From the NCBI GenBank assembly GCA_945865535.1, contig CAMBDW010000002.1, forward strand, positions 62,001 through 126,000: 64,000 bases of DNA. The letters run 5' to 3'. The notes under the pieces were generated by a model. That model did not search any database. It saw only the letters and a list, made by a program, of their open reading frames with translations, and had not been told where the DNA came from. A program made the position numbers and the translations under genes. The DNA comes from Chryseobacterium gleum (lineage in GTDB: Bacteria; Bacteroidota; Bacteroidia; Flavobacteriales; BACL11). Of the stretch, positions 23,047 through 32,182 are shown one piece after another. How positions within the stretch are numbered: position 1 is the stretch's first letter; each line of letters starts with the position of its first letter.

Positions 23047-26001
23047 ATGACAAAAGCAAAAAAATATTGGAAAGGTTTAGCGGAGTTAACTGATAATTCT
23101 TTAGTTGACAAACTAAGACATAATGAGTTTGTTGAAGAAATTCCTGTGGATGAATTTTTGGGCGATAAAGAAATATCTGCTACATCAACTTCTAGAAGAG
23201 ATTTCCTAAAATTCTTAGGATTTAGTACGGCTGCAGCAACCTTAGTAGCTTGTGAAGCACCTATTATTAAATCAATTCCTTACGTAATACAACCAGAAGA
23301 AATTATTCCAGGTATCGCTAATTATTATGCCACTACTATGTATGATGGTCACGATTATGCCTCTGTTTTAGTAAAAACTAGAGAGGGTCGTCCCATTAAG
23401 ATTGATGCTAATAAATCGGCAACTAATGCAAGAATTCAAGCTTCAGTTCTTTCGCTTTATGATTCAGCAAGATTAAAAAATCCAATGAAAAAAGGAGTAG
23501 CTATAGATTGGAAGACGGCTGATGCTGAGATTATCGCAAAATTAAATGAGATAAAAAATAGTGGAGGTAAAATTGCCATTCTATCTTCTACCATTATAAG
23601 TCCTTCTACTAAAAAGTTAATTGCTGATTTTTCTGCTGCCTACGGAAATGTTGTCCATGTGCAAGTGGATGCTGTTTCTTATAGCGGTATGTTAGATGCT
23701 AACCAGGCTTCATTTGGTCTAAGAGCTTTACCTGCTTACAATTTTGCTAAGGCTGAGGTTATTGTTTCTTTTGGAGCTGACTTTTTAGGTAATTGGCTGA
23801 ATGTTGATTATGCTACTGAGTATGCTGGCGCTAGAAATCCTAAAAATGGAAAAATGGCCAAGCATTATCAAGTGGAGTCAACTTTAAGTTTGACAGGATC
23901 TAATGCAGATGAAAGAATTCAGATAAAACCATCTGAGCAAGCGGGTTTACTTTCCAACTTATATAGCGCATTAAATGGTGGTGCTGCGGATAAGCGAATT
24001 GCCAAAATGGCAAATGATTTAGCAAAAAAAGCTGGTAAATCTGTTGTAGTTTGCAATAGTAATGATGCTAAGGTACAAATTTTAGTAAATGCCATTAATA
24101 ATAAACTTGGGAATTACGGAAATACCATGTCATTATCAAATCCTTCTTACTTAAAACAAGGAAATGATGCTGAGGTTGCCAAGCTGATTAAAGATATGAA
24201 TGCTGGAAATATTGCGGCATTATTTACTTATAATGCAAATCCGTCTTATACTTTACAAAATGCTAAGGAGTATAATTCTGGCGTTGCAAAAGTTGGTTTG
24301 ACAGTTGCTACATCACTTTATAATGATGAGTCAGCTGCTAAAATGCTGTATGCTTTGCCAGATAATCACTATTTAGAAAGTTGGGGAGATGCAAATCCAT
24401 CAAATGGAGTATATTCTTTAATGCAACCAACTATTGCTCCATTATTTAATGGAAGACAATTTCAAGAAAGTATGATGGTTTGGATGGGTCAATCAGATTA
24501 CCATACCTATTTACAAAATTATTACTCTGATATTGATTGGAGTAAATCGCTTCATGATGGCTATTTTACTAGAAACTCAAATGCTGTAAATGTATCTTCA
24601 TTTGGGGCATCTGTTCCGTCTTTTAGTTTGTTAAAAGAAAAAGATATTGAGTTTGAGATGTATGAGAAAATCTCTATGGGAGATGGAAATCAAGCAAATA
24701 ATCCATGGTTACAAGAGCTCCCTGATCCAATTTCAAGAGCATGTTGGGATAATTATTTAACAATTTCAGCAGCGACAGCTAGTGAATTAGGAATTACAAA
24801 TTGGAATGTTTCAAATGGTGGATTAAATGGAAATATGGTCAATCTTACTGTTAATGGAACTAGCTATAAAAATGTTCCTGTAATGATTCAGCCAGGTCAA
24901 GCAAATGGAACTGTTTCTATGGCTGTTGGTTATGGCAGAACTGCTGCAGGAAAATGTGGAAATGGAATTGGATTTAATGCTTTTACTTTAGGAAATGGTA
25001 AGGCAACTATTCAAGTAGTTGAGGGTGAGTATGAATTTGCTGCCACTCAATTACATCACACCATGATGGGGAGAGAAATTATTAAAGAAACTACCCTTGC
25101 CGATTTTATTAAAGATCCTCAATCAGGAAATCACCAAGAAAAATATGCCACTCATAATGGAATGCAACCAGCAGATAAGGTTACGCTTTGGGATGAGCAT
25201 GATCACTCAACAGGTCATTTTTGGAATATGTCTATTGATTTAACTTCTTGTATTGGTTGTTCCGCATGCGTTATTTCTTGTCATGCAGAAAACAATGTGC
25301 CAGTTGTAGGAAAAGCAGAAGTACGAAAATCAAGAGATATGCATTGGCTTAGAATTGATCGTTATTTTTCTTCTGATATGACCAAAGAATTATCAGCAAA
25401 AGAAAAAATTTCTGCTATTGACATGTATTCTGAAATGGAAGAGCCATCAGCAAATCCTGAGGTTGCTTTCCAACCAGTGATGTGTCAACATTGTAATCAT
25501 GCCCCATGTGAAACTGTATGCCCTGTTGCGGCAACATCTCATAGCGCTGAAGGACAAAATCATATGGCTTATAATAGATGTGTAGGTACCAGATATTGTG
25601 CAAACAACTGCCCTTATAAAGTAAGAAGATTCAATTGGTTCCAATATTCTGAAAATGATAAGTTTGATTTTAATATGAATGATGACTATGGAAAGATGGT
25701 GTTGAATCCTGATGTTGTAGTTCGTTCTAGAGGAGTTATTGAAAAATGCAGTATGTGTATTCAAAAAATACAAGAGATTAAGTTAGATGCTAAAAGAGCA
25801 GGAAAAACTGTTAGAGATGAAGATGCTCAAACAGCTTGCTCTTCAGCTTGTCCTACTAATGCCATTGTATTTGGTGATGTAAATGATAATTCGCATCAAG
25901 TTCAAGCTCTTAAGAAAGATCCAAGAGCTTACAAATTATTAGAACACTTAAATACAGATCCATCTGTATTTTATCAAACAAAAATTAGAAATAAAGCTTA
26001 A
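23047..26001 (+). CDS. actB: Alternative Complex III subunit ActB, molybdopterin-like plus Fe-S domain fusion
   Basis: A 984-residue protein. A Tat-type signal is present internally: SRRDFLKFLGFSTAAATLVA (about residues 49-68), with a following Cys (ACEAP). Residues about 90-690 form the molybdopterin-oxidoreductase-like domain, which in ACIII carries no cofactor. The C-terminal part is a ferredoxin-type domain with Cys groups SCIGCSACVISCH (about 735), MCQHCNHAPCETVCP (about 817), RCVGTRYCANNCP (about 845) and CSMCIQKI / CSSACP (about 902 and 937). These bind several Fe-S clusters that connect the quinol site to ActA haems. It starts 24 bases after actA. Confidence 0.95.
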   Translation: MTKAKKYWKGLAELTDNSLVDKLRHNEFVEEIPVDEFLGDKEISATSTSRRDFLKFLGFSTAAATLVACEAPIIKSIPYVIQPEEIIPGIANYYATTMYDGHDYASVLVKTREGRPIKIDANKSATNARIQASVLSLYDSARLKNPMKKGVAIDWKTADAEIIAKLNEIKNSGGKIAILSSTIISPSTKKLIADFSAAYGNVVHVQVDAVSYSGMLDANQASFGLRALPAYNFAKAEVIVSFGADFLGNWLNVDYATEYAGARNPKNGKMAKHYQVESTLSLTGSNADERIQIKPSEQAGLLSNLYSALNGGAADKRIAKMANDLAKKAGKSVVVCNSNDAKVQILVNAINNKLGNYGNTMSLSNPSYLKQGNDAEVAKLIKDMNAGNIAALFTYNANPSYTLQNAKEYNSGVAKVGLTVATSLYNDESAAKMLYALPDNHYLESWGDANPSNGVYSLMQPTIAPLFNGRQFQESMMVWMGQSDYHTYLQNYYSDIDWSKSLHDGYFTRNSNAVNVSSFGASVPSFSLLKEKDIEFEMYEKISMGDGNQANNPWLQELPDPISRACWDNYLTISAATASELGITNWNVSNGGLNGNMVNLTVNGTSYKNVPVMIQPGQANGTVSMAVGYGRTAAGKCGNGIGFNAFTLGNGKATIQVVEGEYEFAATQLHHTMMGREIIKETTLADFIKDPQSGNHQEKYATHNGMQPADKVTLWDEHDHSTGHFWNMSIDLTSCIGCSACVISCHAENNVPVVGKAEVRKSRDMHWLRIDRYFSSDMTKELSAKEKISAIDMYSEMEEPSANPEVAFQPVMCQHCNHAPCETVCPVAATSHSAEGQNHMAYNRCVGTRYCANNCPYKVRRFNWFQYSENDKFDFNMNDDYGKMVLNPDVVVRSRGVIEKCSMCIQKIQEIKLDAKRAGKTVRDEDAQTACSSACPTNAIVFGDVNDNSHQVQALKKDPRAYKLLEHLNTDPSVFYQTKIRNKA

Positions 26002-26010
26002 TACATAGTT

Positions 26011-27390
26011 ATGCAAAAAGAAGCAGAAATTAGAGATCCATTAATTTTAGGTAATAAAACGTATCATGATATTACTAAAGATGTAGCTCGCCCTGTTGAG
26101 GGCAAAGCCAATAAATATTGGTGGATATTATTTTCCTTATCATTAGTGTTATTCATTTGGGGAGTTCTTTGTATATCTTACACAATAGGAACCGGAATTG
26201 GAGCTTGGGGACTTAATAAAACGGTTAACTGGGCGTGGGATATTACGAACTTTGTTTGGTGGATTGGTATTGGCCATGCCGGAACATTAATTTCAGCCGT
26301 ACTTTTATTATTTCGTCAAAAATGGAGAATGGCTATTAATCGTTCAGCTGAGGCAATGACTATCTTTGGTGTTGTTCAAGCAGGATTATTCCCTTTAATT
26401 CATATGGGCCGACCTTGGCTTGCTTACTATGTATTACCAATTCCAAATCAGTTTGGATCGCTTTGGGTTAATTTTAACTCGCCATTACTTTGGGATGTAT
26501 TTGCAATCTCTACATATTTATCAGTTTCCGTAGTATTTTGGTACATTGGGTTAATTCCTGATTTTGCTATGATAAGAGATCGAATGAGCGCTACAATATC
26601 ACCAATGAAAAAGAAATTATATTCTTTTCTTTCTTTTGGCTGGAGCGGAAGAGCTAAGCACTGGCAAAGATTTGAAGAAGTATCCTTAGTATTAGCAGGA
26701 TTGGCTACTCCACTCGTATTCTCGGTTCACTCAATAGTATCTATGGACTTTGCAACTTCTGTAATTCCAGGATGGCATACAACTATCTTCCCTCCTTACT
26801 TTGTATTGGGAGCGCTTTTTTCTGGCTTTGCCATGGTTGAAACATTATTAATTATTATGCGAAAAGTGGTAGGTTTAGAAGCTTATATTACCATTAAGCA
26901 TATTGAATATATGAATGTCATTATCTTGTTGACGGGTTCTTTAGTAGGAACTGCTTATATTACGGAGCTATTTATGGCTTGGTATTCAGGGGTTGAATTT
27001 GAGCAATATGCCTTTTTAAATAGAGCCACTGGCCCTTATTGGTGGGCTTATGCCATTATGATGACGTGTAATGTGTTAACTCCACAATTGTATTGGATTA
27101 AATCTATAAGAACATCATTTGTAGCGACATTTATACTTTCAATCTTTGTAAATATTGGTATGTGGTTCGAAAGATTTGTGATTATTGTTACTTCATTACA
27201 TAGAGACTTTTTGCCAACAGCATGGACCATGTTTTCTCCTTCATTTATTGACATTGGAATTTTCTTAGGAACGATAGGATTTTTTTTCACTTTGTTTCTG
27301 CTCTATGCCAGAACATTCCCAGTAATTGCTCAAGCAGAACTTAAAACTATTCTTAAATCGTCAGGTTCAGAACATAAAAACAAGAAATAA
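26011..27390 (+). CDS. actC: Alternative Complex III subunit ActC, NrfD-like quinol-site membrane protein
   Basis: A 459-residue polytopic protein with about ten transmembrane helices, of the NrfD/PsrC family. Characteristic stretches include WWIGIGHAGTLISAVLLLFR (about residues 85-104), LIHMGRPWLAYYVLP (about 128-142) and VFSVHSIVSMDFATSVIPGW (about 236-255). These correspond to the conserved His/Asp/Arg cluster at the quinol-oxidising site. It is 9 bases after actB and shares its last base with the actD start codon. Confidence 0.95.
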   Translation: MQKEAEIRDPLILGNKTYHDITKDVARPVEGKANKYWWILFSLSLVLFIWGVLCISYTIGTGIGAWGLNKTVNWAWDITNFVWWIGIGHAGTLISAVLLLFRQKWRMAINRSAEAMTIFGVVQAGLFPLIHMGRPWLAYYVLPIPNQFGSLWVNFNSPLLWDVFAISTYLSVSVVFWYIGLIPDFAMIRDRMSATISPMKKKLYSFLSFGWSGRAKHWQRFEEVSLVLAGLATPLVFSVHSIVSMDFATSVIPGWHTTIFPPYFVLGALFSGFAMVETLLIIMRKVVGLEAYITIKHIEYMNVIILLTGSLVGTAYITELFMAWYSGVEFEQYAFLNRATGPYWWAYAIMMTCNVLTPQLYWIKSIRTSFVATFILSIFVNIGMWFERFVIIVTSLHRDFLPTAWTMFSPSFIDIGIFLGTIGFFFTLFLLYARTFPVIAQAELKTILKSSGSEHKNKK

Positions 27391-27911
27391 TGAGTACAAA
27401 AACAATATACGGTATTTTTGATGATGAAGAAGTTCTGCTTTCTTCAGTAAAAGAAATCCGTGCCAATAATATTGATATTAAGGAAGTTTATTCTCCTTTT
27501 CCAGTACATGGATTGGATAAAGCTTTAGGTCTAAAAGAAACAAGAATGGCAATTACAGCTTTTATATATGGTTGTATAGGACTTTCATTAGGTGCTTTAA
27601 TGATTTATAATATTATGATAATTGATTGGCCACAAAATATTGGAGGTAAGCCAAATTGGACTTTCTATCATAACATGCCGGCTTTTGTTCCTATCTTATT
27701 TGAATGTACTGTAATGTTTGCTGCCCACCTCATGTCAATTACTTATTTGATAAGATGTGGCTTGTTCCCAGGAGGAAAATCTGGAAGTCCTGATCCAAGA
27801 ACTACAGACGATAAATTTTTAATGGAGATTGAGGTTGAAGGTGATGCATCTTCTGTAAAAAATATACTTGCTAAGACAGGGGCTTCAGAAATTAATGAAA
27901 AAGATGCTTAA
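27390..27911 (+). CDS. actD: Alternative Complex III subunit ActD (DUF3341)
   Basis: A 173-residue protein with two transmembrane helices (about residues 50-70 and 95-120). It opens with TIYGIFDDEEVLLSSVKEIR and YSPFPVHGLDKALGLKETRM, the DUF3341 hallmark. SGSPDPRTTDDKFLMEIE lies near the C-terminus. ActD is a structural subunit that packs against ActC and ActF and has no cofactor. The ATG overlaps the actC stop by one base. Confidence 0.95.
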   Translation: MSTKTIYGIFDDEEVLLSSVKEIRANNIDIKEVYSPFPVHGLDKALGLKETRMAITAFIYGCIGLSLGALMIYNIMIIDWPQNIGGKPNWTFYHNMPAFVPILFECTVMFAAHLMSITYLIRCGLFPGGKSGSPDPRTTDDKFLMEIEVEGDASSVKNILAKTGASEINEKDA

Positions 27912-27913
27912 TT

Positions 27914-28495
27914 ATGAATAAACTATTAACAACAACCGTATTTATTATAGCAGTTATATTCTTTACTTCTTGCGGAGGGGATTCTAGTCCTGGATACGAA
28001 TATATGCCTAATATGTACCGCTCTCCAAGTATAGAAACTTATGAAGAGCACAATATAGAAAATTATGACGGAAAGCCTGTAAAAGGGACTATTGCTAAAG
28101 GAAAATTATTAGCCTTTAATTATGACAATACTTTAGAAGGATATTTAGCTGCAGGAAATACAGTAGTTAATCCACTAGAAAATAATGAAAAAAACTTAGC
28201 AGATGGCCAAGCCCTTTATGGAATGTTTTGTCAGCATTGTCACGGAGCAACAGGTGCGGGAGATGGAACAATTAAACATCCAATTTATTCTGCAGTACCT
28301 CATTATAATGACGCTAAATTATTAAGAAGAGCAGACGTCCCAATGAATCAATTAAAATCTGGCCATATTTTCCATGCTATTACATATGGTTTAAATGCAA
28401 TGGGGCCTCATGCTTCTCAAATTACTGAACAAGAGAGGTGGAAGATTGTACTTCATGTTCAAAAGTTACAAGGCGAAAAATTAAAAGAGAATTAG
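27914..28495 (+). CDS. actE: Alternative Complex III subunit ActE, monohaem cytochrome c lipoprotein
   Basis: A 193-residue lipoprotein: signal FIIAVIFFTSCGGD with acceptor Cys near 20. YMPNMYRSPSIETYEEHN is typical of the ActE N-terminal arm. The haem motif is CQHCHG near residue 109, with a likely axial Met in LNAMGPH near 160. It sits on the periplasmic face of ACIII and probably interacts with the downstream electron acceptor. It is 2 bases after actD. Confidence 0.93.
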   Translation: MNKLLTTTVFIIAVIFFTSCGGDSSPGYEYMPNMYRSPSIETYEEHNIENYDGKPVKGTIAKGKLLAFNYDNTLEGYLAAGNTVVNPLENNEKNLADGQALYGMFCQHCHGATGAGDGTIKHPIYSAVPHYNDAKLLRRADVPMNQLKSGHIFHAITYGLNAMGPHASQITEQERWKIVLHVQKLQGEKLKEN

Positions 28496-28496
28496 A

Positions 28497-29681
28497 ATGT
28501 TTACAATAGATAAAAAAGCAAAGAATTTTTCTATGGCCCTTATGGCTATTGGGATTATAGCAGTAATTTTTGGATTTGTTTCAAATCCCCACGGAGCTTG
28601 GCCTGCACTTTTATTCAACACCTACTTTTATTTAGGAATATCAGTATTTGCAGTATTCTTTGTGGCTTTGCAATATGTTGCGGAAGCCGGATGGTCAATT
28701 GTCCTTAAGAGAGTACCAGAAGCAATTATGGGAGCACTTCCAGTGTTTAGTGGAATTATGCTATTCATTATGATTGCTTCTATTATGCATTGGAATCATA
28801 TTTATCACTGGTTACATGAGGGAATTATGGATCCTGCAAGCGAACACTATGATCGAATAATATCGGGAAAAGAGCCTTATTTAAATGCAACTTTCTTTGT
28901 TATTAGAACAATAGTTTACTTATTAGGATGGAATTATTTTGCTAAAAAATTAAGATCATTATCTCTACTTGAAGATAAGCAATCAGGACCAGGAATTCAT
29001 TTTAAAGGGGTTAGCACTTCAGCTTGGTTCATGGTGTTTTTTGCAGTTACTTCTGCAATGGCATCTTGGGACTGGATTATGTCGATTGACGCGCACTGGT
29101 TCTCCACTATTTTTGGTTGGTATGTTTTTGCTGAATGGAGTGCGATTGGTTTTACCACAATCTTTTTATTCACACTGTATTTAAAAAGACAAGGGTATTT
29201 AAAAGATGTAAATGAAAGTCATATTCATGACTTAGGAAAATGGATTTTTGCTTTCTCTTTAGTTTGGACTTATATGTGGTTTTCACAGTTTATGTTAATT
29301 TGGTATGCCAATATTCCTGAAGAAGTAACTTATTTTACGGCAAGGCTTGAAGTTAAAAATTACAAATTTTTATTCTGGTTCAGTATGCTTATTAATTTCC
29401 TTTTTCCAATTATTTTATTAATGAGTAGAGATGCCAAAAGAAACAGTAGCAGATTAATTTTTGTTAGTTGCGTAATATTACTTGGCCATTGGCTCAATTC
29501 TTATTTATTAGTCGCGCCAGGAACTTTAGGAACGCATGGCCATATTGGTTTTACTGAGATCGGAATGGGATTAGGTTTTGCTGGACTGTTAATTTACTTA
29601 ACGTTAAATACTTTAACAAAAGCACCTTTAGAAACTAAAAATCATCCTTTCTTAGATGAGTCCAAACACTTACATACATAA
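28497..29681 (+). CDS. actF: Alternative Complex III subunit ActF, NrfD-like membrane protein
   Basis: A 394-residue polytopic protein with about ten transmembrane helices, homologous to but shorter than ActC. Conserved stretches include MHWNHIYHWLHEGIMDPASE (about residues 97-116), WDWIMSIDAHWFSTIFGWYV (about 196-215) and WTYMWFSQFMLIWYANIPEE (about 258-277), matching ActF. It begins one base after actE and ends the operon; a perfect palindromic terminator follows. Cytochrome oxidase genes, often next in Bacteroidota, are absent here. Confidence 0.95.
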   Translation: MFTIDKKAKNFSMALMAIGIIAVIFGFVSNPHGAWPALLFNTYFYLGISVFAVFFVALQYVAEAGWSIVLKRVPEAIMGALPVFSGIMLFIMIASIMHWNHIYHWLHEGIMDPASEHYDRIISGKEPYLNATFFVIRTIVYLLGWNYFAKKLRSLSLLEDKQSGPGIHFKGVSTSAWFMVFFAVTSAMASWDWIMSIDAHWFSTIFGWYVFAEWSAIGFTTIFLFTLYLKRQGYLKDVNESHIHDLGKWIFAFSLVWTYMWFSQFMLIWYANIPEEVTYFTARLEVKNYKFLFWFSMLINFLFPIILLMSRDAKRNSSRLIFVSCVILLGHWLNSYLLVAPGTLGTHGHIGFTEIGMGLGFAGLLIYLTLNTLTKAPLETKNHPFLDESKHLHT

Positions 29682-29703
29682 AATGGTGTTGTTGATATAT
29701 TTT

Positions 29704-29733
29704 AAAAGGTCAGATTAATCTGACCTTTTTTTA
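29704..29733 (+). terminator. Rho-independent terminator of the ACIII operon
   Basis: AAAAGGTCAGATT and AATCTGACCTTTT (29704-29729) form a perfect 26-bp palindrome followed by TTT. It lies 23 bases after actF. Confidence 0.85.
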
Positions 29734-29737
29734 TGCT

Positions 29738-29745
29738 TATTTTTG
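29738..29745 (+). promoter_or_regulatory. -7 promoter box of ruvB
   Basis: TATTTTTG, fitting TAnnTTTG, 7 bases before the ATG, so the mRNA would be nearly leaderless. Confidence 0.4.
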
Positions 29746-29752
29746 CTAGTAT

Positions 29753-30772
29753 ATGAATGAAGATTATGAAATTGAGCAAGATGGCTTTAATGAAGAATTT
29801 GAGATAGAGCAGGTTTTACGCCCTAAACTATTTGTTGATTTTGAAGGTCAAGATAAAATAGTTGATAATCTTAAGGTTTTTATTGAAGCTGCAAAAAAAA
29901 GACAAGATGCTTTGGATCACGTGCTATTACACGGCCCTCCAGGGCTTGGAAAAACTACACTGGGCAATATTATAGCAAATGAACTTGGGGTAAATATAAA
30001 AACCACTTCTGGCCCGGTACTTGATAAGCCTGGAGATTTGGCAGGACTACTCACAAACTTGGAAGAAAGAGATGTTTTATTTATAGATGAGATACATAGA
30101 TTAAATCCAATCGTGGAAGAGTATTTGTATTCTGCTATGGAGGATTATCAAATTGATATCATGATTGAATCAGGACCCAATGCACGATCTGTCCAAATAA
30201 AAATAAATCCCTTTACTTTAATTGGGGCAACAACTCGTTCAGGCTTACTAACCTCTCCACTAAGAGCTCGTTTTGGTATTAATTGCAGGTTGGAATATTA
30301 TCAGCTAGATTTATTATCAAAAATTATAAACAGATCCTCTTCTATTTTGGATATTGGTATTGCTAAAGAAGCAGCATCAGAAATTGCAAGAAGAAGTAGA
30401 GGAACCCCTAGAATTGCAAATGCACTACTTAGAAGAGTGAGAGATTTTGCCCAGATAAAAGGAGATGGTAATATTGATATGAAAATTACTAAATATTCAT
30501 TAGAAGCTTTAAATGTTGATGAGCATGGGCTAGATGAGATGGATAATAGAATTTTATCTGCGATTATTGATAAATTCAAGGGAGGCCCTGTTGGACTTAC
30601 AACTATTGCAACTGCAGTAGGAGAGCAAGCAGGAACTATTGAGGAAGTTTACGAGCCTTTTCTAATAATGGAAGGTTATCTGATGCGAACACCAAGAGGA
30701 AGGCAAGCCACTGAACTTGCATTTAAGCATTTAGGAAAAGTAAAACCGGCTGATCAAGGAAATCTATTTTAA
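29753..30772 (+). CDS. ruvB: Holliday junction branch migration helicase RuvB
   Basis: A 339-residue AAA+ ATPase with all RuvB blocks. Early is [20 protein letters not shown] (about residues 23-42). Walker A is [11 protein letters not shown] (about 64-74), Walker [10 protein letters not shown], sensor 1 [19 protein letters not shown], and the winged-helix end includes [15 protein letters not shown] and [13 protein letters not shown]. RuvB drives branch migration with RuvA, whose gene lies separately at 40276-40860. It has its own promoter after the ACIII terminator. Confidence 0.98.
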   Translation: MNEDYEIEQDGFNEEFEIEQVLRPKLFVDFEGQDKIVDNLKVFIEAAKKRQDALDHVLLHGPPGLGKTTLGNIIANELGVNIKTTSGPVLDKPGDLAGLLTNLEERDVLFIDEIHRLNPIVEEYLYSAMEDYQIDIMIESGPNARSVQIKINPFTLIGATTRSGLLTSPLRARFGINCRLEYYQLDLLSKIINRSSSILDIGIAKEAASEIARRSRGTPRIANALLRRVRDFAQIKGDGNIDMKITKYSLEALNVDEHGLDEMDNRILSAIIDKFKGGPVGLTTIATAVGEQAGTIEEVYEPFLIMEGYLMRTPRGRQATELAFKHLGKVKPADQGNLF

Positions 30773-30954
30773 GAGATTTGATCAAAAACTTCTTGGATAG
30801 TATTTTTGTATTGCGAAAAAGTAGTAAGTGCCCATATTTTTAAAGTTAATACTTCCTTTTTACTCAACCATCTTATGCTTTTTGAAAGTTCTTTTTTGAA
30901 AAGATTTTTATCAAAACTAACTTTACTTAGGATTTTTTTACTGAATTCTAACAT
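30769..30954 (-). CDS. Small conserved hypothetical protein (61 residues)
   Basis: The product begins [20 protein letters not shown] and ends [14 protein letters not shown], with a central [20 protein letters not shown] recall similar short proteins ('..FDr.LF.kEL.KsikWL...El..l..Wc...fg..y') in many Flavobacteria, so it is likely a real gene rather than an incidental ORF. It is amphipathic-helical with no signal peptide and no known function. It is the last gene after ubiX on the minus strand and overlaps the convergent ruvB by 4 bases. Confidence 0.65.
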   Translation of the reverse strand: MLEFSKKILSKVSFDKNLFKKELSKSIRWLSKKEVLTLKIWALTTFSQYKNTIQEVFDQIS

Positions 30955-31003
30955 AATATTTAATGTTTACAATTACAATAACACAAAACTCAGAAATTTA
31001 TTA

Positions 31004-31570
31004 TTATTCGTTCCAACTATATGAATCGTTTTGTAAACCTGAGAGTGTTAATACTCTATCAATTACTGTAGCAGCCAGTTCTTCAAAAGTTTGAGGCTTG
31101 CTATAAAAAGAAGGGGTTGCGGGGCAGATAATTCCACCAGCCTCTGTAATTAACTTCATATTATTAATGTGTATTAAACTTAAAGGAGTTTCTCTTGCTA
31201 CAATAATAAGTTTTCGTCTTTCTTTTAGGATTACATCAGCTGCTCTTGTTGTTAAATCATCACTTATTCCACTAGCAATACGCCCCATAGTTCCCATTGA
31301 TGATGGGCATATTATCATTGTTCCGTAATTTGCAGATCCACTGGCAAAAGGAGCCATAAAATCCATTTTGTTATAAAATGTAAAAGGGTAATTTTTGTAA
31401 TCAGTATTGCCAAGCTCTTGCTCCCAAACATACTTGGCATTATCAGACATTAGGACTCCAATTTTTTCTATTTGGTTATTTAATTGGACCAATTTATCAA
31501 ATAAAACTTTGGCATAGATTGCTCCACTTGCTCCTGAAACTGCAACTATTATTTTGTGTTTTTTGTTCAT
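31004..31570 (-). CDS. ubiX: Flavin prenyltransferase UbiX
   Basis: A 188-residue UbiX-family flavoprotein that prenylates FMN for UbiD-type decarboxylases. It opens with IIVAVSGASGAIYAKVLFDK (about residues 7-26), the FMN-binding strand-loop. Further signature parts are ICPSSMGTMGRIASGISDDL (about 87-106), ADVILKERRKLIIVARETPL (about 111-130) and MKLITEAGGIICPATPSFY. No ubiD is in the window. Its ATG abuts the upstream barrel gene stop, so it is co-transcribed with envelope genes. Confidence 0.95.
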   Translation of the reverse strand: MNKKHKIIVAVSGASGAIYAKVLFDKLVQLNNQIEKIGVLMSDNAKYVWEQELGNTDYKNYPFTFYNKMDFMAPFASGSANYGTMIICPSSMGTMGRIASGISDDLTTRAADVILKERRKLIIVARETPLSLIHINNMKLITEAGGIICPATPSFYSKPQTFEELAATVIDRVLTLSGLQNDSYSWNE

Positions 31571-32181
31571 TAGAAATTATAATGTAAAGCGAAACTTAAA
31601 ACGGAATTGTATTTTCCTTTTTTGAAGTCTGAATCTAAATTTTTGTAATCTTCAGAACCAATTGGTAAAATGGAATTTCTAATTCTTGTATTTAAACTAA
31701 TATTTTCAGAATATTTATAGTCAATCCCAAGCAATAAGCCAATATCATAACTGATAAATGGATTTGGTTCATTAGGCATTTCCCCACTTAAGTCATTATA
31801 ATGACCATCAACTAGGTAAGCTGTTAGTACACCCCCTTCAATTTTTAACTTATCGCTTTGATGATATTGTAATAATAATGGTACTTCTATGTATGAAAGA
31901 GAAATATCTGGAAGCAAATTTGGATGTTCAGGATTATTCATGTTCGGGTTGTTACTTCCTTTTTGGATATAGGTCATCTCCATTTGAAAACTTAAAAGTT
32001 CTGTGATAGATTTATTTGCAAAAACACCTAGTAATAAACCTGCTTTATGGAACCCTGCTAGATTATCTCCTCCCACTTGTGAGGTGCTAAGCCCTAAAAT
32101 AACTCCACCACCAAAATCTTGCGCTTGAATGCTAAAAGTTAGAAATCCACAACTAAGGATTATTGCAAATTTCTTTATCAT
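31570..32181 (-). CDS. PorT-like outer-membrane beta-barrel protein
   Basis: A 203-residue protein with a signal peptide (IILSCGFLTFSIQAQ) and an eight-strand-type barrel: FGGGVILGLSTSQVGGDNLA, KAGLLLGVFANKSITELLSF and a C-terminal NSVLSFALHYNF ending in Phe. This resembles the 'outer membrane protein beta-barrel' (PorT-like) family common in Bacteroidota. There is no specific function to assign. It overlaps ubiX by one base and follows the DUF6588 gene by one base, so the genes are tightly co-transcribed. Confidence 0.7.
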   Translation of the reverse strand: MIKKFAIILSCGFLTFSIQAQDFGGGVILGLSTSQVGGDNLAGFHKAGLLLGVFANKSITELLSFQMEMTYIQKGSNNPNMNNPEHPNLLPDISLSYIEVPLLLQYHQSDKLKIEGGVLTAYLVDGHYNDLSGEMPNEPNPFISYDIGLLLGIDYKYSENISLNTRIRNSILPIGSEDYKNLDSDFKKGKYNSVLSFALHYNF

Positions 32182-32182
32182 A

